DNA of 64,000 nucleotides from Megalopta genalis (taxonomy: Eukaryota; Arthropoda; Insecta; Hymenoptera; Halictidae): the NCBI RefSeq assembly GCF_051020955.1, contig NC_135013.1, positions 44,335,087 through 44,399,086 on the forward strand, written 5' to 3'. Under the pieces are notes generated by a model, which saw only the letters and a list, made by a program, of their open reading frames with translations, was not told the origin of the DNA and did not search any database. The position numbers and the translations under genes were made by a program. Each line of letters begins with the position of its first letter. Positions within the stretch are counted from its first letter, which is position 1. This document shows positions 22,763 through 35,213 of the stretch, piece by piece.

Positions 22763-24539
22763 CTTTGCATGAGAAAATGTGTTGTTAAGATTACGCGCTC
22801 AAATCCATTCAAATGTACACTCTCAACTACTGGTGCACTGGGCTCGTGATAGAACCCGAATAAAAAGTGCAGAGAATGTGTTACTGAGGTATTCTAGTGT
22901 GAATCTTTGAAAGAACCGATTCTTTTTTATCTTGAAGAATATAGGTTCTAAGTTCGTGTTCAAAATCTTATGCCTGAATTCTTAAAATTAAGAAAGTTTC
23001 AGCTGGTTGATCAGTCATAATATGAATAATTAGTATCGATAAACAAAACTTAAAATGTGCTTTTCTCGAAAGTATATTTTTCAAAACGGTGACCATGATA
23101 TATCGAAACTTACTTAACCAATTGCCTTTCAAATTTAGGTGAGGAATATCCGATTTGCTATTGCGTGTAGCATTTAGGCGACCAAGGGGAAGCTAGACGT
23201 TGCGGCGGTAGTCACGTGGCGTAGCCTTCAACATCGTCGTATTGCGTGCACTTAGAGCTAATAGGAAGGGGTCATTTCTGCCAATAAGGGAAACGCGTTT
23301 ACCCTACTTCTGCAATGGCGTTAGAATGGCTGGGTTGGATGGGATCGGTCATACACTTTTCTCAGTGGACTTCTTCTGAGCAAGACGAAGTGCAGACCGT
23401 ACTAAAACCAATCCAACATTTTTATCCTCTATACTTTTTAGGCTTCCAATATTAAAAAATCATTAGGAAAAATCGATAATGAAATTTAGAAATGTCTACA
23501 TTTTTACAATTATTGATTTTCTTCTTTTATTCTAGTAGCTGCTATAACCAAATTCATACTAATTATGAATCTTACACGTCCTATCATTTCAGATAAACCA
23601 AATCTCTTTGACATTTGACTGTGTTTCAAAATAGGCAATGTCACCAATTTTAATTTTTCCTAACCCATCAAATTTTTAAATGCTATTGAAATATGCGTAA
23701 ATAGATCTTGCAAACATGACTACAAAAAGTGTTACAGTCTTTTTGCAAAAAAAATCCCAAAGAAAGTTAAATAAAAACGCAGTTCACACTAGAATATTCT
23801 CTTAATTGACAGTTTATTCTTAGTCTATACAATCCCGGGCACATTTGAAGTTATCTTATTTGAAATATCATTTCAAATGTCATGTTATTTTATTTCATAA
23901 CTGTTTCCATGTCTGTGTTCATTTTAGGAATAATATTATTTGGAATATTATTTTATATTATATGTTATTTTATTCAGAAATTGTTTGAAATAATTATTTG
24001 AATAGTTCTGAGTCTCGTTTATATTGACATCCTCACTGAGATTTTTGTAAAATAAAAGAACCGATCTAACTATATTAAATAATTACTCGATAATAAGAAA
24101 CATTTTTTTTTTAAGAATGACACCCGTCTTCCATTTTCTACACAAGTGGAACAATTTTTAAAAAATACTTTTGCTCGAAGCAAATTTCAGTAAAGATTTC
24201 ATAAATTAAAATCTTTTTGTTGCTTATTAGTTTAAGGATTATTTTTTCGTCATATTTGGCATCATGACTTTTGAATTATTAAAAATTAGCAAAATAATTC
24301 ATTATTTGAAATTGCTATTATTTCAAATGAATCAATATTACTTTTTCATTTTCAAATAACAGTATTGTAATTAACGGTTTGATATGAATTATTTCATGTA
24401 GCTATTTCTTGTTTTCATTAGAAATAACATTTTCCCTGGTCTGAGTGTATAAAATAATAAACTTATAGCGCGACGAGTGGGAGAACCGGCTGAATAGTGG
24501 TAGGAGTTACATGTCTCTTGACAAAGAGCTCATAATATA

Positions 24540-24904
24540 CTGAGAGTCTCAAAAGTTACTCAAAATCGGGAAATGAAGGATTCCTGAGGTCAATTGAAGT
24601 AACTTTTTCCTTAGCGCAAATGCAATCCACGGCTTCGTTTACGAGTTATTATCGTAAAACAGTGACCAATAAGAAGCAAGATCAGCTAGCACGAGGTGGC
24701 CGAGCCAATAAGCGAAACTAAGCTTCGTCCGCTCATTGGTTCAGCTGACTTGCACTAGCTGATCTCGCTTCTCATTGGTTACTGTTTTTCGTTAATAACT
24801 CATAAACAAAACCACGGATTGCATTTGCGCTGAGGAAAAAGTTACTTCAAATGATTTCAGGAACCCCTCATTTCCCGATCTCGTGTAACTTTTGGGACAC
24901 CTCG
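24540..24904. mobile_element. CAGGGTGTCCCA-type MITE, copy 2
   Basis: 365 bp with TA at both sides. The left end CTGAGAGTCTCAAAAGTTAC is a diverged form; the right end ...CTTTTGGGACACCTCG is closer to consensus. Large inner palindrome: AGTAACTTTTTCCTTAGCGC faces GCGCTGAGGAAAAAGTTACT, and CCAATAAGAAGCAAGATCAG faces CTGATCTCGCTTCTCATTGG. Confidence 0.88.
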
Positions 24905-27041
24905 TAGAAGATGAAAAAATAAGACACATTTTTATTTGAAATTCTCCAAGAACATCGAAAGATTGTTTTCGCAATTGAATTTACTATCAATTTTGAGGTA
25001 GAAATTTCCTTTTTATGACTATCTCTTATGAAGTAAGAGATTTGGTTATAAAACTATTATAAAGATTAAAAAAGATTTAAAAAAAAATAAAGATTTGGTT
25101 AGAGTAATATCATTTTCTTTCTTTTGTTGACAAAAATTATTCTTTTTAAATAATAATAGCAAAATTTTGAAGTAAAATAATTCAAGAAATAATGAACTAA
25201 TAGAATGCCTACAATTTATTTAGAAATTATGAAAAATGGAGTTGTTTGTTTATGGCGGAAAAAGGAAAAGTTTTATTATTTAAACTATAGATCTTCGTGC
25301 AAATAAAAAATTTTTGTGTCGATGCAACATAAAAGAATTTTTGCATCGATTGCGAAAAGACAGTAATCACTTGAGTTTTATTTCATCTTTAATAATTTTA
25401 GTATATTGCAAGAAATATACCGATATTATAAAATGCTTTTAATCTTTCTAGTGCTTCAAATTACAGATATTTATTCATATGAAAATTTTATAAAATTTGC
25501 AGATTATTTATTATTAATACTTGGCTTTGTTGTGTAATCTCTAGTATATTATTTATACCTTCAAATTGCTATAAAATTCGTAGTTCAGTTAACCGCATAG
25601 TTTATAAAAAATAGAACATTAAAAAGTTGTAACAGCTACTATCGAATATTATTTAAATAAGAATACCTCATATAGAAGCTTAAAAAGTTAAAAGTTAAAA
25701 ATTTTCAAAAGTGCGAAGCTTTGCATTATAAAATTAACTATTTGGATAGAACAATGTTCTGAGGATTGAAATTTCAAAGAAAAATAAGAATTGTTCGCGA
25801 CAATTGAATTTTAATTTACATTTGGAAGAGTATAGTGGAGGTATATAGGTAGAAACTCAATTATACGTGCAAAAATAACGAATGGTATAAAAGTATAAAG
25901 AGGAAGAAGCACTAAAAAAGCATCCGAGCTAGCAGCAGCAATGCTGTCTATATTTCATTTCAGACTGCGGACACCGCAGTGTTGTTTTTAACGAACATTG
26001 CCACAGACATGAATATGCCTTTATATAAAGGGTGCCGCGTTTAAGTGTAAATGCGGAATATCTCAGGAAGATTTTAAGTTATGAAAAAAATATTCTTACA
26101 AAAGCTCTTTGGTATGATGGGACACATTAACTGGTGTTAACATCTTCTTCGTGTCCTGACACATTTTTTTAACATCAACAAAAGTAAGGAAGATATTTCA
26201 ATGTGCAGGATCAAATAAACACTCTACACGTGTATATGTAGGAAGTCTCATTTTAATCACTGCATGCGATTATCTCGAGAACTATTCGTTATATGAAAAA
26301 ATATTTTCTACGAAACGTTTTATGTTTAGAAAGGGATGTAATCCAGGGTCGCTGTTTTATGCAATGTGTACTCTTGAATGATACACGAAGAAGATCATCA
26401 TTGTTCTTTTTTAAATGGAATCATTTGTATTTTTTTATGCACGATTTGAGATGGAATTCGGAATAAAAATGTAATAACCTATTCATGTCGATAAACTATT
26501 ACTTTGGGAGATATTTCGATTTTAATATTGCAATAAAGTACTTAACAACATGAGAACTTTCACGAGAGATTCAAATATAAAAAACAACAGTAGAAAATCA
26601 TTAGCATCGACTTCTTTATGTTAGCCGACTTGATGTTTGGGTTCCGCATTAATTAAGCGAAGCAAATCCTATGGAACGAATCTCCATTTGTGATTTTCTC
26701 AAGAAACGTGAAGAATGGAGATCCATTTTTAGAACGGATGGTGGCGGGCGATGAAAAGTGATTGTCTACAACAATATTGAACGTAAAAGGTTATGGAGGC
26801 AAAGCAACAAACTGCCAGAAACCACGTCGAAAGCCGGGTTACACCTATGTAGTGGAGTATTATTACATGATCTAAAAGATGGGATGAGATCGTATATAAC
26901 AACAATTCAAACAATAATTAAATTTCACATGGCCAATACATAATTGGATAAAAATCATTTCTTTATATAAAAAAGCTTTGTATTTACTTGTTAAAAACCG
27001 CACGAATTTTTTGGCTAACTCAATAGTAAAAAAATTACGTA

Positions 27042-27690
27042 TAGTGGTAGCCATATACTTGGAAACGCTTGAAAAACGGTATAATTTAAAAAAAAACTGA
27101 ATTAAATGATTGAAATTTCTTTTAGATGATAAAAGAACTAGTCTATTAGTGAATGACAAAAATACTTCTTTTTAATATTGCTATTATATGGAATGACAAA
27201 ATGAAAATGAAAATACTCACGTTTTCAATATTTTATCCGCGGTTATAACGAAAATTAAAACGTGCGTTTTGTTGATCTTGATAACTTATATGTATACTGA
27301 AAATGTCGTTAAAATAAGCTGACATATAGTTAAGCTACAGACGATGAAAGATATAAAAATTACGTGTTTTTGGTTGAAATCCGAAAAAACTGCAATTTTG
27401 ACGATATTTAATTGTTTGTAACTCGTAACAACGTCAACCGATTCCGATGACATTTACAGGATACATGTAACTTCAAATTTTCGTTATAGGCTCAGATAAA
27501 AAAGTTGAAAACCAGTTTTTTTATTTCTTTTGTGTCATTTCAAGCATTAGTAAAATTTAAAAAATGCATTTTGATCATTGTTTAATAAACTAGTCCTTCT
27601 GTCATCTAAAAGAGAATTCAAGTTCTTTAGTGCTGTTTTAGAAAAGTTATACCGTTTTTCAATCGTTTCTAACTAATACGACCGTCACTG
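27042..27690. mobile_element. long palindromic MITE, copy 2
   Basis: 649 bp. TA precedes the left end (27040-27041); CA follows the right. Left TAGTGGTAGCCATATACTTG and right ...ACGACCGTCACTG are diverged inverted ends; GAAACGCTTGAAAAACGG faces CCGTTTTTCAATCGTTTC. The blocks ACTGAATTAAATGATTGAAA and ACTAGTCTATTAG, with their mirror images near 27590-27640, define the family. Open frames across it (26872-27159 minus) are spurious. Confidence 0.8.
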
Positions 27691-29734
27691 CATGTACTGT
27701 CAATGCAGTCTTCAATTGCGTCTCTAACGTACGGTATAAACAGTTAAAGGAGTTCATCGTCAGGCTCAGGCAATTTAAGAGCAGTGGCCGTGAATAACAT
27801 CGTGAAAGCGGAAATATCCTTGCAGCATAGGAGTCCTTACAGAACGGATTTCACTTTAAGAAAGAAAGAAAGCGAATGGGACACTTGATCGATAAAACTT
27901 CATTGAAACGAACGTTAACGGCAATTCGATTGTCTCTGAATTCAGTGGAAGTTGAGAGGATAACCAAGTAAAAGTAAAGGTATTATAACAAATTGGGATT
28001 CGCTTAAATTGATATAATAATCAGAAGTTTATCTACGGGCGATGATTTTATAATTGTCAAATGTCTATAATTTACAGTTAACAACTACTTCAATCGTGCA
28101 CCATCATTCGTCTTCAGTAACATTATCTGATAATTTCGTTTACGATTATCACGTAGAAAAAGATTTCTAGATTTCTCTCAGCACAGCAAATTTAAAAATT
28201 AATTTTTACGCTTATCTATTATAATTTTCGAATTCGATTAATATTATTAAGAATATTGAAAAAGTAATTGATGTCGTACAACTTTACTTTGCAATATTTA
28301 AAATTAATTAATTTTTTTAAATGAATTTAATTAATTTATTTTATGAAATTTTTAGGGTTCTTGGCGTGGCAGTCAAAGTGTTAATAGGTAGCGTGAAATG
28401 AATCTATTTATGTGAATAGCATAAAACGTAATTGCAGAAAGATCACATTTTGTTTATTACATCTGGAACTCGTTAGTTTCTGTAACAGATATCTTAAAAC
28501 TCACATTTCAATAAATTAATCAAACCATACTCTTGCCATCTTTTGATTTTCCGATATAATGAAAAACGAATCGAAATACTATCTTAATAACTGCAGATTG
28601 TATTTATATTTCAGCTTGTTTTCATTAACGGATTTCATTGGGAGTTGTTACGTACTTCCACGATCCTATTTAATGAAATATTTTCTCATCGAACGACTGT
28701 ATCTCACGAAATAATTGTTCCAATGAAAAGAGTGCGGATATAGGCGCACACACGAAACAATGAAAACCAAATCATTCGCTTATGCCAGCAATTGAAATTT
28801 GATTACGATGATGTTGACATGTTTGCTTTGTTTTCATTTTGACCGCCATTGAAATGAAAATAAGATTATGGAAATGCCGCATTTATTACTGCAAATATAG
28901 GGAATTTAAAGCGCATTAATAGCGCAGGAAATGTACATTTCTGGCATTCATGCGTTTGTGGAAAACATGAATTGATATTACTGCAAATTGAGGTTGTAAT
29001 ATTGTTCTCTATTGCATTAGTTTCGCATATAAATTCGATAAAGTGCCGTACCTTCGATAAAGTACCATAATCTCAACTTTTCTATTTAAGTAATGTTTTT
29101 CAAGCATTTGTCTACACGAATTGTTATTTACATTTTTATGACCAATGCGTTAAAAATAATGTTAAAAGATGCACATCGATTCTCCTTCAATTGTAATCCA
29201 TTTTATAAATTAAGCATAAGGCGTATTTATAGAAATATGTGTTGAGTAATCATGTTTGTAGGTCCAACTATAAATTGGGAAATTGGAAAATTCTAACTTA
29301 AAAATCATAGAATTCGTCAAGTCGTCGCTCATTTTGTACAACAAAAATAATTAAATAAAATTTAAAACAGTATTGAAATTAAAGAAATTGAAGAGTATCG
29401 AAATATTATCTTCAACTCATTAAAATTATTAAATGAAGCGACGAGTTTTTTTGAGTGGGCTCTTATTTCTTGCAACCGATACACATGGTTTTTATTTTAC
29501 ACGAAGATCCACAGTCTACCAACAATATTTCATGAATTGTATTGTATCGGGCGAATCGAATTTTTTTATATTATGACAGTAACATTATACAATAGAGTAT
29601 AGATTGTACGTAGTTTGAATAAGTTTCAGCCTCACAATATAGATAATTGAAAATTATGGACTTTATTTGTATTATTAAATAAAATTGTTAGGAACTTCTA
29701 AAAATAAATTTAGATAGTTAGAGTGAGTAACGAT

Positions 29735-30105
29735 GATACCATGAAAATCTTTAAAAATACGATAACTTTTTTAATATAGGGCCAAGTGACTTGAATTATT
29801 TACAGATATTAGACTGACTAGTTTATTGGACAATGTTTCAATAAATTTCTGCAAAAGTTACGGATCGTTCAAATTTTCATTATATGCTCAGATAAAAAAG
29901 TTAAAAAAACATGATTTTGTTGTCATTTCAACTAATTGCAACTTTTACTCATTGTCTAGCAAACTAGCCGCTCCAATATTTAAAGTATAATATGCTTTTA
30001 AATATTGGAGCGGCTAGTGTATATATATATATATATATATATATAAAGTATAATATGCTTTTAAATATTGGAGCGACTAGTGTATATATATAAAGTATAA
30101 CGATA
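29735..30105. mobile_element. long palindromic MITE, partial copy with hairpin and AT repeats
   Basis: Family blocks AAAATACGATAACTTTTTTAA, GTGACTTGAATTATTTACAG, GACTAGTTTATTGGACAATG, and the mirror ATTGTCTAGCAAACTAGCCG are present, but the outer right arm is missing. At the break is a perfect 20-base inverted pair (29963-29982 and 29999-30018), an (AT)n run (30019-30043) and a second copy of the TTAAATATTGGAGCG segment (30060-30080). Confidence 0.6.
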
Positions 30106-30510
30106 ATATTATACTTTAAATATTAATATTTAAAGTATAATATTATCGTTGCCCTCTATATATTGATTAAGTTTCGTAGTCTTTATAAAAACGCTCTGCT
30201 AATATTAGCTTTATTTACAAAGATGCTGAGATTGTTGCAGCTCTAGTACGCTATTTCTCTGAATTCGTTAGGTATCCGGATACTTGTGCATGTTATTGTA
30301 TCCACAATATTTTATCCGCGAGGTAAACGAGCGCCCGAATAATAGAATAATAACCATCGCAATAACCATCGAGCACTTTCTACCGAGGAAAGCACAGATG
30401 AAAATTCCAGTTAGTGGAATCAGTAGACCGAAAAGTGTCTGAATCGATAAGATACTGGAAAACATTAAAAGAAAAATTCGGAGGAAAAATCAGCAGGTGG
30501 ATACACTCAC

Positions 30511-30870
30511 CTGATTCATCCAAGCTGTTGAGTTCCGTCTGGTGGGTTGGCCCCGCGCTATTGTGGTAGCAAGTGTCCTTTGTTGTATCCCAACCTCGGC
30601 GCCGCTTTCAATGGCGAGGAAGATAAAGCTACCTAGCAGAGTATAGCCCACGAGGAGGGCGCATATCCCTAGGTTTATAATAAAACCTTTCAGGAAGGAG
30701 TGTTGGCTAGCCTTGTCCGGCACTCCGCCGAAGCAGAGACACCTCACTTGTCTCGATGGATGCGTTTTCGAGCGGTCCGACGTGGACCTCTTCAAGGACG
30801 ACGTATTGCCATTATTCGCGGGCTTGAAGCCCTCGTAAGCCCTGTAATGTCTCGCGTTGTCCTTCTCCAT
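30511..30870 (-). CDS. K2P potassium channel, coding exon 1
   Basis: First coding exon of a two-pore-domain (TWIK/K2P-type) potassium channel, a plasma-membrane leak channel acting as a dimer. The 120 codons give a basic Ser/Thr-rich cytoplasmic N-terminus (residues 1-60), one hydrophobic helix (about 61-87, core FIINLGICALLVGYTLLGSF, then FLAIESG) and the start of the extracellular cap with an N-glycosylation sequon NST at 113-115. The start is supported by an in-frame TGA nine codons upstream (30895-30897) and a purine at -3. The exon ends in phase 0 after AWMNQ at a good donor (CAG|GTGAGT, GT at 30509-30510) and joins exon 2 in frame. It resembles the insect group often named 'TWIK family of potassium channels protein 7/18'; the exact orthologue cannot be fixed from this part. 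Sure of family, unsure of subfamily. Confidence 0.88.
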
Positions 30871-32951
30871 CCTCTTTTTTCCCGTCCTGCCGGATCACCT
30901 GGTTCTGTCCTCTGACTCACATTTGTCGAACGGTATCTTAGCGCAGTCGGTCGTTCGCATTTCTCGGCTCGATCACCGACGGCCGAGAAGAAAAATCGAC
31001 AGATAAGCTCGGACCTTGGATCTATCCCCGGGTTCCTGTCCTCGCCGGCTAGTCTCGCGTTATTCGTGCAGCTCGCGCCGAATAAATCGAACTTGTTCGA
31101 ATTGGAACGTTCCCGAGCACCTTCTCCGGTTCTCTCCGCCGTTTAGCACCGATTCATACCTCACGCAGCCCCGAATATTAACCGAGCCGTTACGTCAACG
31201 TCGACGTTGGACAGTTCTTTCTTCAACAGTTTTCTTCGCGACCATCTTCGAGATCTGTGGGAATCCATTCGAGCCGACCCTACCACGTCCACACCAGTTC
31301 TCCGGTTATCAGATTTTCCAGTGCAGCCGAGTCTCGGTTCGAAACACTCCATTGGACGAGTCCAGCGCTGACAAATTACGAACGGTTTACACGGGAATGT
31401 TGGGCGCGGGCGCGGGCGCGGACACGGACACGGTCCGGCATTTTCGCGGAAAATTTCGCCGCGCGAAGACAGAGGGCCGTTGTCGGGGAATCGACACCCC
31501 GATCGCAGTCACTGTCGATTTTTATTATCCTCGTAGAAAACGGTCGTTCGACGGGTCCGGATCGCGAGAGGATTTCCCAGGATCGGGCGCTCCCGTCATT
31601 TTTCTAGTGGACTGCCATGCCCCGTCCGCACTGGAACGCGTCCCAGAATTCTCTAGATAAAATCGATGTTTGAGATATTCGCCGGGATATTAGTTTCTCT
31701 TCGGGGCGGTTTTCCGTGGACACGGTCCTCGCCCTTGGGATATTACCTCCTTAAGGGACGCGTACGCTTAAGAAATATTTATGCGCGTCGCGGCTGAATA
31801 ACGTCGAGTATTATTGAAGAGTCCGCTATTATGCCGGAGCATAATATTGGCGCGATCGCGGCCCTGATCAGCCCGGACCCACCGTTCTAGTTATATTTAT
31901 AGTCTCGACAATAATTTTAGGCGACAGGGCCGGTGTCTTCTCACGGAGGATGCACGCGTATCGATCAATCAAATTCGAGGAAGTCACCGGAGCACTTCTA
32001 GGTCCTTTTTCCTCTGTCGCCGGTAAAATAGAAACTTAAGGAACGGCGCGGAGTGAATTTCAAGAGTGTCTCCATAAGTCGCTTAAACTTTCTTTCGCAG
32101 CAGATGAATGTAAAGCCACCGGCGGGTTCCTGCTACCCCATCTTTTCTTGGCGGGGGCGCGGGTGCGGCAGTCGGGTACGCGACCGGCAAAGAAGTGGAT
32201 GGCAATTTCAAGGCTTCGTTCCGACAAACCGGATTTCCGGAATAAGTATTCCCGATGCAAGTCGCGGCTGCGTGGTTCCGCTCATCGCTCGAGCCGTCTC
32301 CGTTCCTCCCATCGCATCGCCTCCTTCCTTTTTTCCTGCTCCGGGTTTTCTTTCTGTTCGCTTTGTTCGTCGACCTGGCAATCCCAATTTAACGGGGACT
32401 CGTTCCACCGCCAGGTGAGAACTCGTTGCGAAAAGCCGATTAACACGGTCAGGCTCGATCCGGTAATTTGCCTGCGCCTTTCATGCCGCGCCGCGCTGTT
32501 TTCATTCCGCACGCCCGGCGAATAAATCAGCGAAGCCGCGACGCGACGCGACGCGACGCCCAAGCTGGCCCGTCGTTCTCCTTCCGCTCGATCGAGGTAA
32601 TCTGCAAACAGAAGCGAGAAAATAGGATTGGTCGATTGGATTTCACGTTTACTTTTCTTTACGGTCCTAGCCCGCACGGTATTGCGGTAATATTTCAACG
32701 CGGAGCTAGGCGTCCGAACCGAGGGGCGCGAGAACCTCCAACGATGGAAATGGAACTGACCGTTTCCCGTTTCTACCATTTCCACCTTCGCCTCTCTCAT
32801 CCTGCCGGTTTCTCCTCCAATGCTAAGGTGCTTTCGTGCTTTCGATATTTGAGACACCCGGCTGTGAAATTTGCAAAGCCAAACGCTATCGACGCTGCCA
32901 TACCCAGGATGTATTTATCGGACAGAAGGTGGCGTGAGAAAAGGCTTAATG
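30871..32951 (-). promoter_or_regulatory. GC-rich island upstream of K2P exon 1 (likely 5' UTR/promoter)
   Basis: About 2 kb with much higher GC and CpG content than the rest of the window lies directly 5' of the channel start codon. Long open frames exist on both strands (for example 31016-31660 plus, 32282-32857 minus), but they overlap each other in opposite directions, show no recognisable domain, and are what high GC alone would produce. A direct repeat of GACGC occurs at about 32535-32560. The position fits a 5' UTR plus promoter for the minus-strand channel. No TATA box or start site can be assigned by eye, and an overlapping exon of a divergent gene is not excluded. Confidence 0.5.
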
Positions 32952-33099
32952 CAGTAAATAATGTTATTGACAATCGGTAACTATAAAAACGTGTCGCAAG
33001 ACTCGAATAAACGTATCTCCTTCGTATATCCGAATAATCGTATCTTCAAATTGTCCATTTTTGTGTACAATCTGAACGTCAATTAGGAGGAATTTACTG
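32952..33099. mobile_element. CAGTAAATTCTC-type MITE, internally deleted copy
   Basis: The left end is reduced to CAGTAAATA, then the sequence jumps to GACAATCGGTAACTATAAAA and runs through the complete right arm to GGAATTTACTG with TA at 33100-33101. About 70 bases of the left arm are gone compared with full copies, so it can no longer fold as a whole. Confidence 0.75.
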
Positions 33100-33277
33100 T
33101 AATTATTAGAAAAATAACGTTTTCCGCGTTCAAAAACTTAATTTGATGTCTACTGTTACATCCTACCACAATACTCTAGTTCTAATTTGATTTATTCTTA
33201 TTATTATTACAATTATTCTTACAATCATCTGCGTCATCAGCAGTACTTATGGGTACCGCTAATATTTAAGTGGCTTC

Positions 33278-33516
33278 GAATCATAGTAGCGAAAATCACA
33301 TTTTCCTCCATTGCGAGAAACAATGAGCGCTCTTGTTTACTAACATGCAAATTGCTTACTGACCAAATTTATTTGTTAAGATAATTTTGAGTTAAGTCAA
33401 TTTGTAGTAACTTTATAATTTATTTCACTTGTCTTTTTAACATTTTGGTATGTGTAGATTATATTTTAAGACATTATTCAACATTTTCGAAACTTTGATT
33501 TACGTCAATATGATTC
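33278..33516. mobile_element. GAATCATAATGGCGTAAGTCAC-type MITE, copy 1
   Basis: 239 bp with diverged inverted ends (left GAATCATAGTAGCGAAAATC; the right reverse-complements to GAATCATATTGACGTAAATC). It is homologous across its length to 44936-45169 (shared CACATTTTCCTC, TTGTTTACTAACATG, ACTTGTCTTTTTAAC). The Ile/Tyr-rich open frame here is not a gene. Confidence 0.7.
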
Positions 33517-33704
33517 TGGCAATACGATTGTAAGTAATGTAAAGCCAATAACCTAAGTATCATATAGGTGTTGTACTCCATATATTTCATACTTTACATG
33601 AAAATGGTCGAATTCATCTTATGCATGTTTTTCATAACATATTGAATAAATTTTATTGAATTTAATGGAAGTTATTTAGATTAGATAAATCCAAGATAAA
33701 ACTA

Positions 33705-33928
33705 GAAAATGCCTTTTTTAAATTTTGCTATTATTTGGAATGATAAGAAAACTAAAAAAACTCTCTTCTTTTGTTATTCTAAGCAATAGCAAAATTTAAA
33801 AAAGGCATTTTCGTTATCGTCTAGTAAACCAGTTCCGCTATCGTGTAAGAAAAATTCAAGTCACTTAGTTCAGTTTGAAAAAAGTTATTGCGTTTTAAAA
33901 GGTGTGTGAAAACTTTTGTAGGCCACTG
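33705..33928. mobile_element. long palindromic MITE, right-half copy
   Basis: It contains the central palindrome GCCTTTTTTAAATTTTGCTA / TAGCAAAATTTAAAAAAGGC, then the outer arm TTCAAGTCACTTAGTTCAG, TTATTGCGTTTTAAAAGGTG and the end TTGTAGGCCACTG followed by TA (33929-33930). The left outer arm is missing. Confidence 0.72.
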
Positions 33929-33962
33929 TACATCGTGTCAAATCCACAATTTTACTCTTTAA

Positions 33963-34090
33963 CCCTCTGATTACTGAAGCGCCGTCTCCTGTGCCAGAGT
34001 CATTTCTGATCCACACTGATATTCTACTAATGCATATTTGCGGTCCTCCCCACTCTTGCTCGTCGTGACTCCGGCATAGTAGACGGAAGG
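33963..34090. mobile_element. TTAA-flanked short repeat (piggyBac-type target)
   Basis: 128 bp between TTAA at 33959-33962 and 34091-34094, starting 35 bases after the palindromic MITE. Ends CCCTCTGATTACTGAAGC and CTCCGGCATAGTAGACGGAAGG have only weak inverted similarity. A truncated relative is at 11777-11882 in the opposite orientation, so it is a dispersed repeat. The minus-strand frame covering it (33885-34256) is not a gene. Confidence 0.6.
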
Positions 34091-34094
34091 TTAA

Positions 34095-35150
34095 TCGATG
34101 GTACTGGAAAAGTTTCAGCATAGAAAATTGTGACATACGCGTTGTGCTTCTTAAATATTTAATTTTGTAATCTGAATAATTCTGTGGCTGCAAGGAAGAA
34201 CGCCGTATGTCACATGTTTTCAATTCCGAGATAATGTCGCTTAAAGTTCTGATCACCTAACGCTTCGTATTAGGAGTGTCCCAAATTGCACAATTTTTTT
34301 CAATCTATGGAATTTGTTTTCACGATGTATTTTCTGATAAATACGTAAATCCTATATGCTTCAGTTCGATTAATGCATTAACTTAAATTTTTTGAAATTA
34401 TGACTTACGGCGTTTTTCCTTTTAGCCACAGTATTAATGTCTTCAATATCATTGTATGATTAATTCATGCATTTGTACTGTATGGAAATCTTTGAAACAA
34501 GTGCTAAAAAATAACACTGAGCAATGTTTCATGTGTGGAATGGTATATATATTGAACTTCGAAGTACAAGATAACTCTGCGAAAGAGATAAAGAAGATTC
34601 GATACTCCTAATTGAGAAGTTGCAGCACAACTCCTGTGCATTCAGTAACTTCTATACTTTTCTACGTCAGGATCATCGACAAACTCATACGTGTCGATTG
34701 TAATGAAACTTGATACATAGAAAGTGCATCAAAATACTATATTCACAACGTACAGCTTTACATCTGTCTGTTCAAGTTGTTGCAAAGTGAAAATAGCTAA
34801 AAGTTTGAAGTGAAAAATCAATCTTACGAAAGTGTACAAAAATTCCACAGCTTTGTATGATGTAAAACGGTGTAAGCTAGATTATTCAGCGAAAATACTA
34901 ATTAGCTTTGAAAACATCAATTCGTACAAGATTATTGGATTATGTCGACTTTTAAAAGTACTTTTTTGCACCGAAGTTTTGGGCTATTTTCGCTTTATAA
35001 ACGGGTAGCTATAAGAATATGTATGTTGAATACTTTACGAAATTTCATTCATATATTGTCAATAATAAGTTTCTTTACGATGTTTATTAGTACAGGCATT
35101 ATGAAGACATAAAAAGATAATTATGTGCATAATACTACTACTACTACTAC

Positions 35151-35213
<63 letters not shown>

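Larger units (their letters stand above)
22763..30510 (-). other. K2P intron 1
   Basis: Intron of about 7.7 kb between the two channel exons, with GTGAGT at the 5' end and a CATGCAAAG acceptor. It is AT-rich and has no supported coding exon. It holds a CAGGGTGTCCCA-type MITE (24540-24904), a 649-bp palindromic element (27042-27690), part of a second palindromic element with a hairpin and AT repeat (29735-30105), and an unresolved repeat-like block at about 26030-26560 that starts with GGGTGCCGCG. A 14-base inverted pair (22890-22903 and 23783-23796) brackets 0.9 kb of AT-rich DNA. A moderately GC-rich patch at 23150-23400 is unexplained. Confidence 0.75.

Noticed and set aside
31016..31660. 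214-codon plus-strand open frame upstream of the K2P exon
   Set aside because: It lies in a GC-rich island where long frames arise in every phase, overlaps opposite frames, has no domain, and sits where a 5' UTR or promoter is expected.
32282..32857. 191-codon minus-strand open frame
   Set aside because: Same GC island; Arg/Ser/Glu-rich composition, overlapped by two plus-strand frames of similar quality, no recognisable motif.
33885..34256. 123-codon minus frame
   Set aside because: Covers the TTAA-flanked repeat and the end of a palindromic MITE; no domain.
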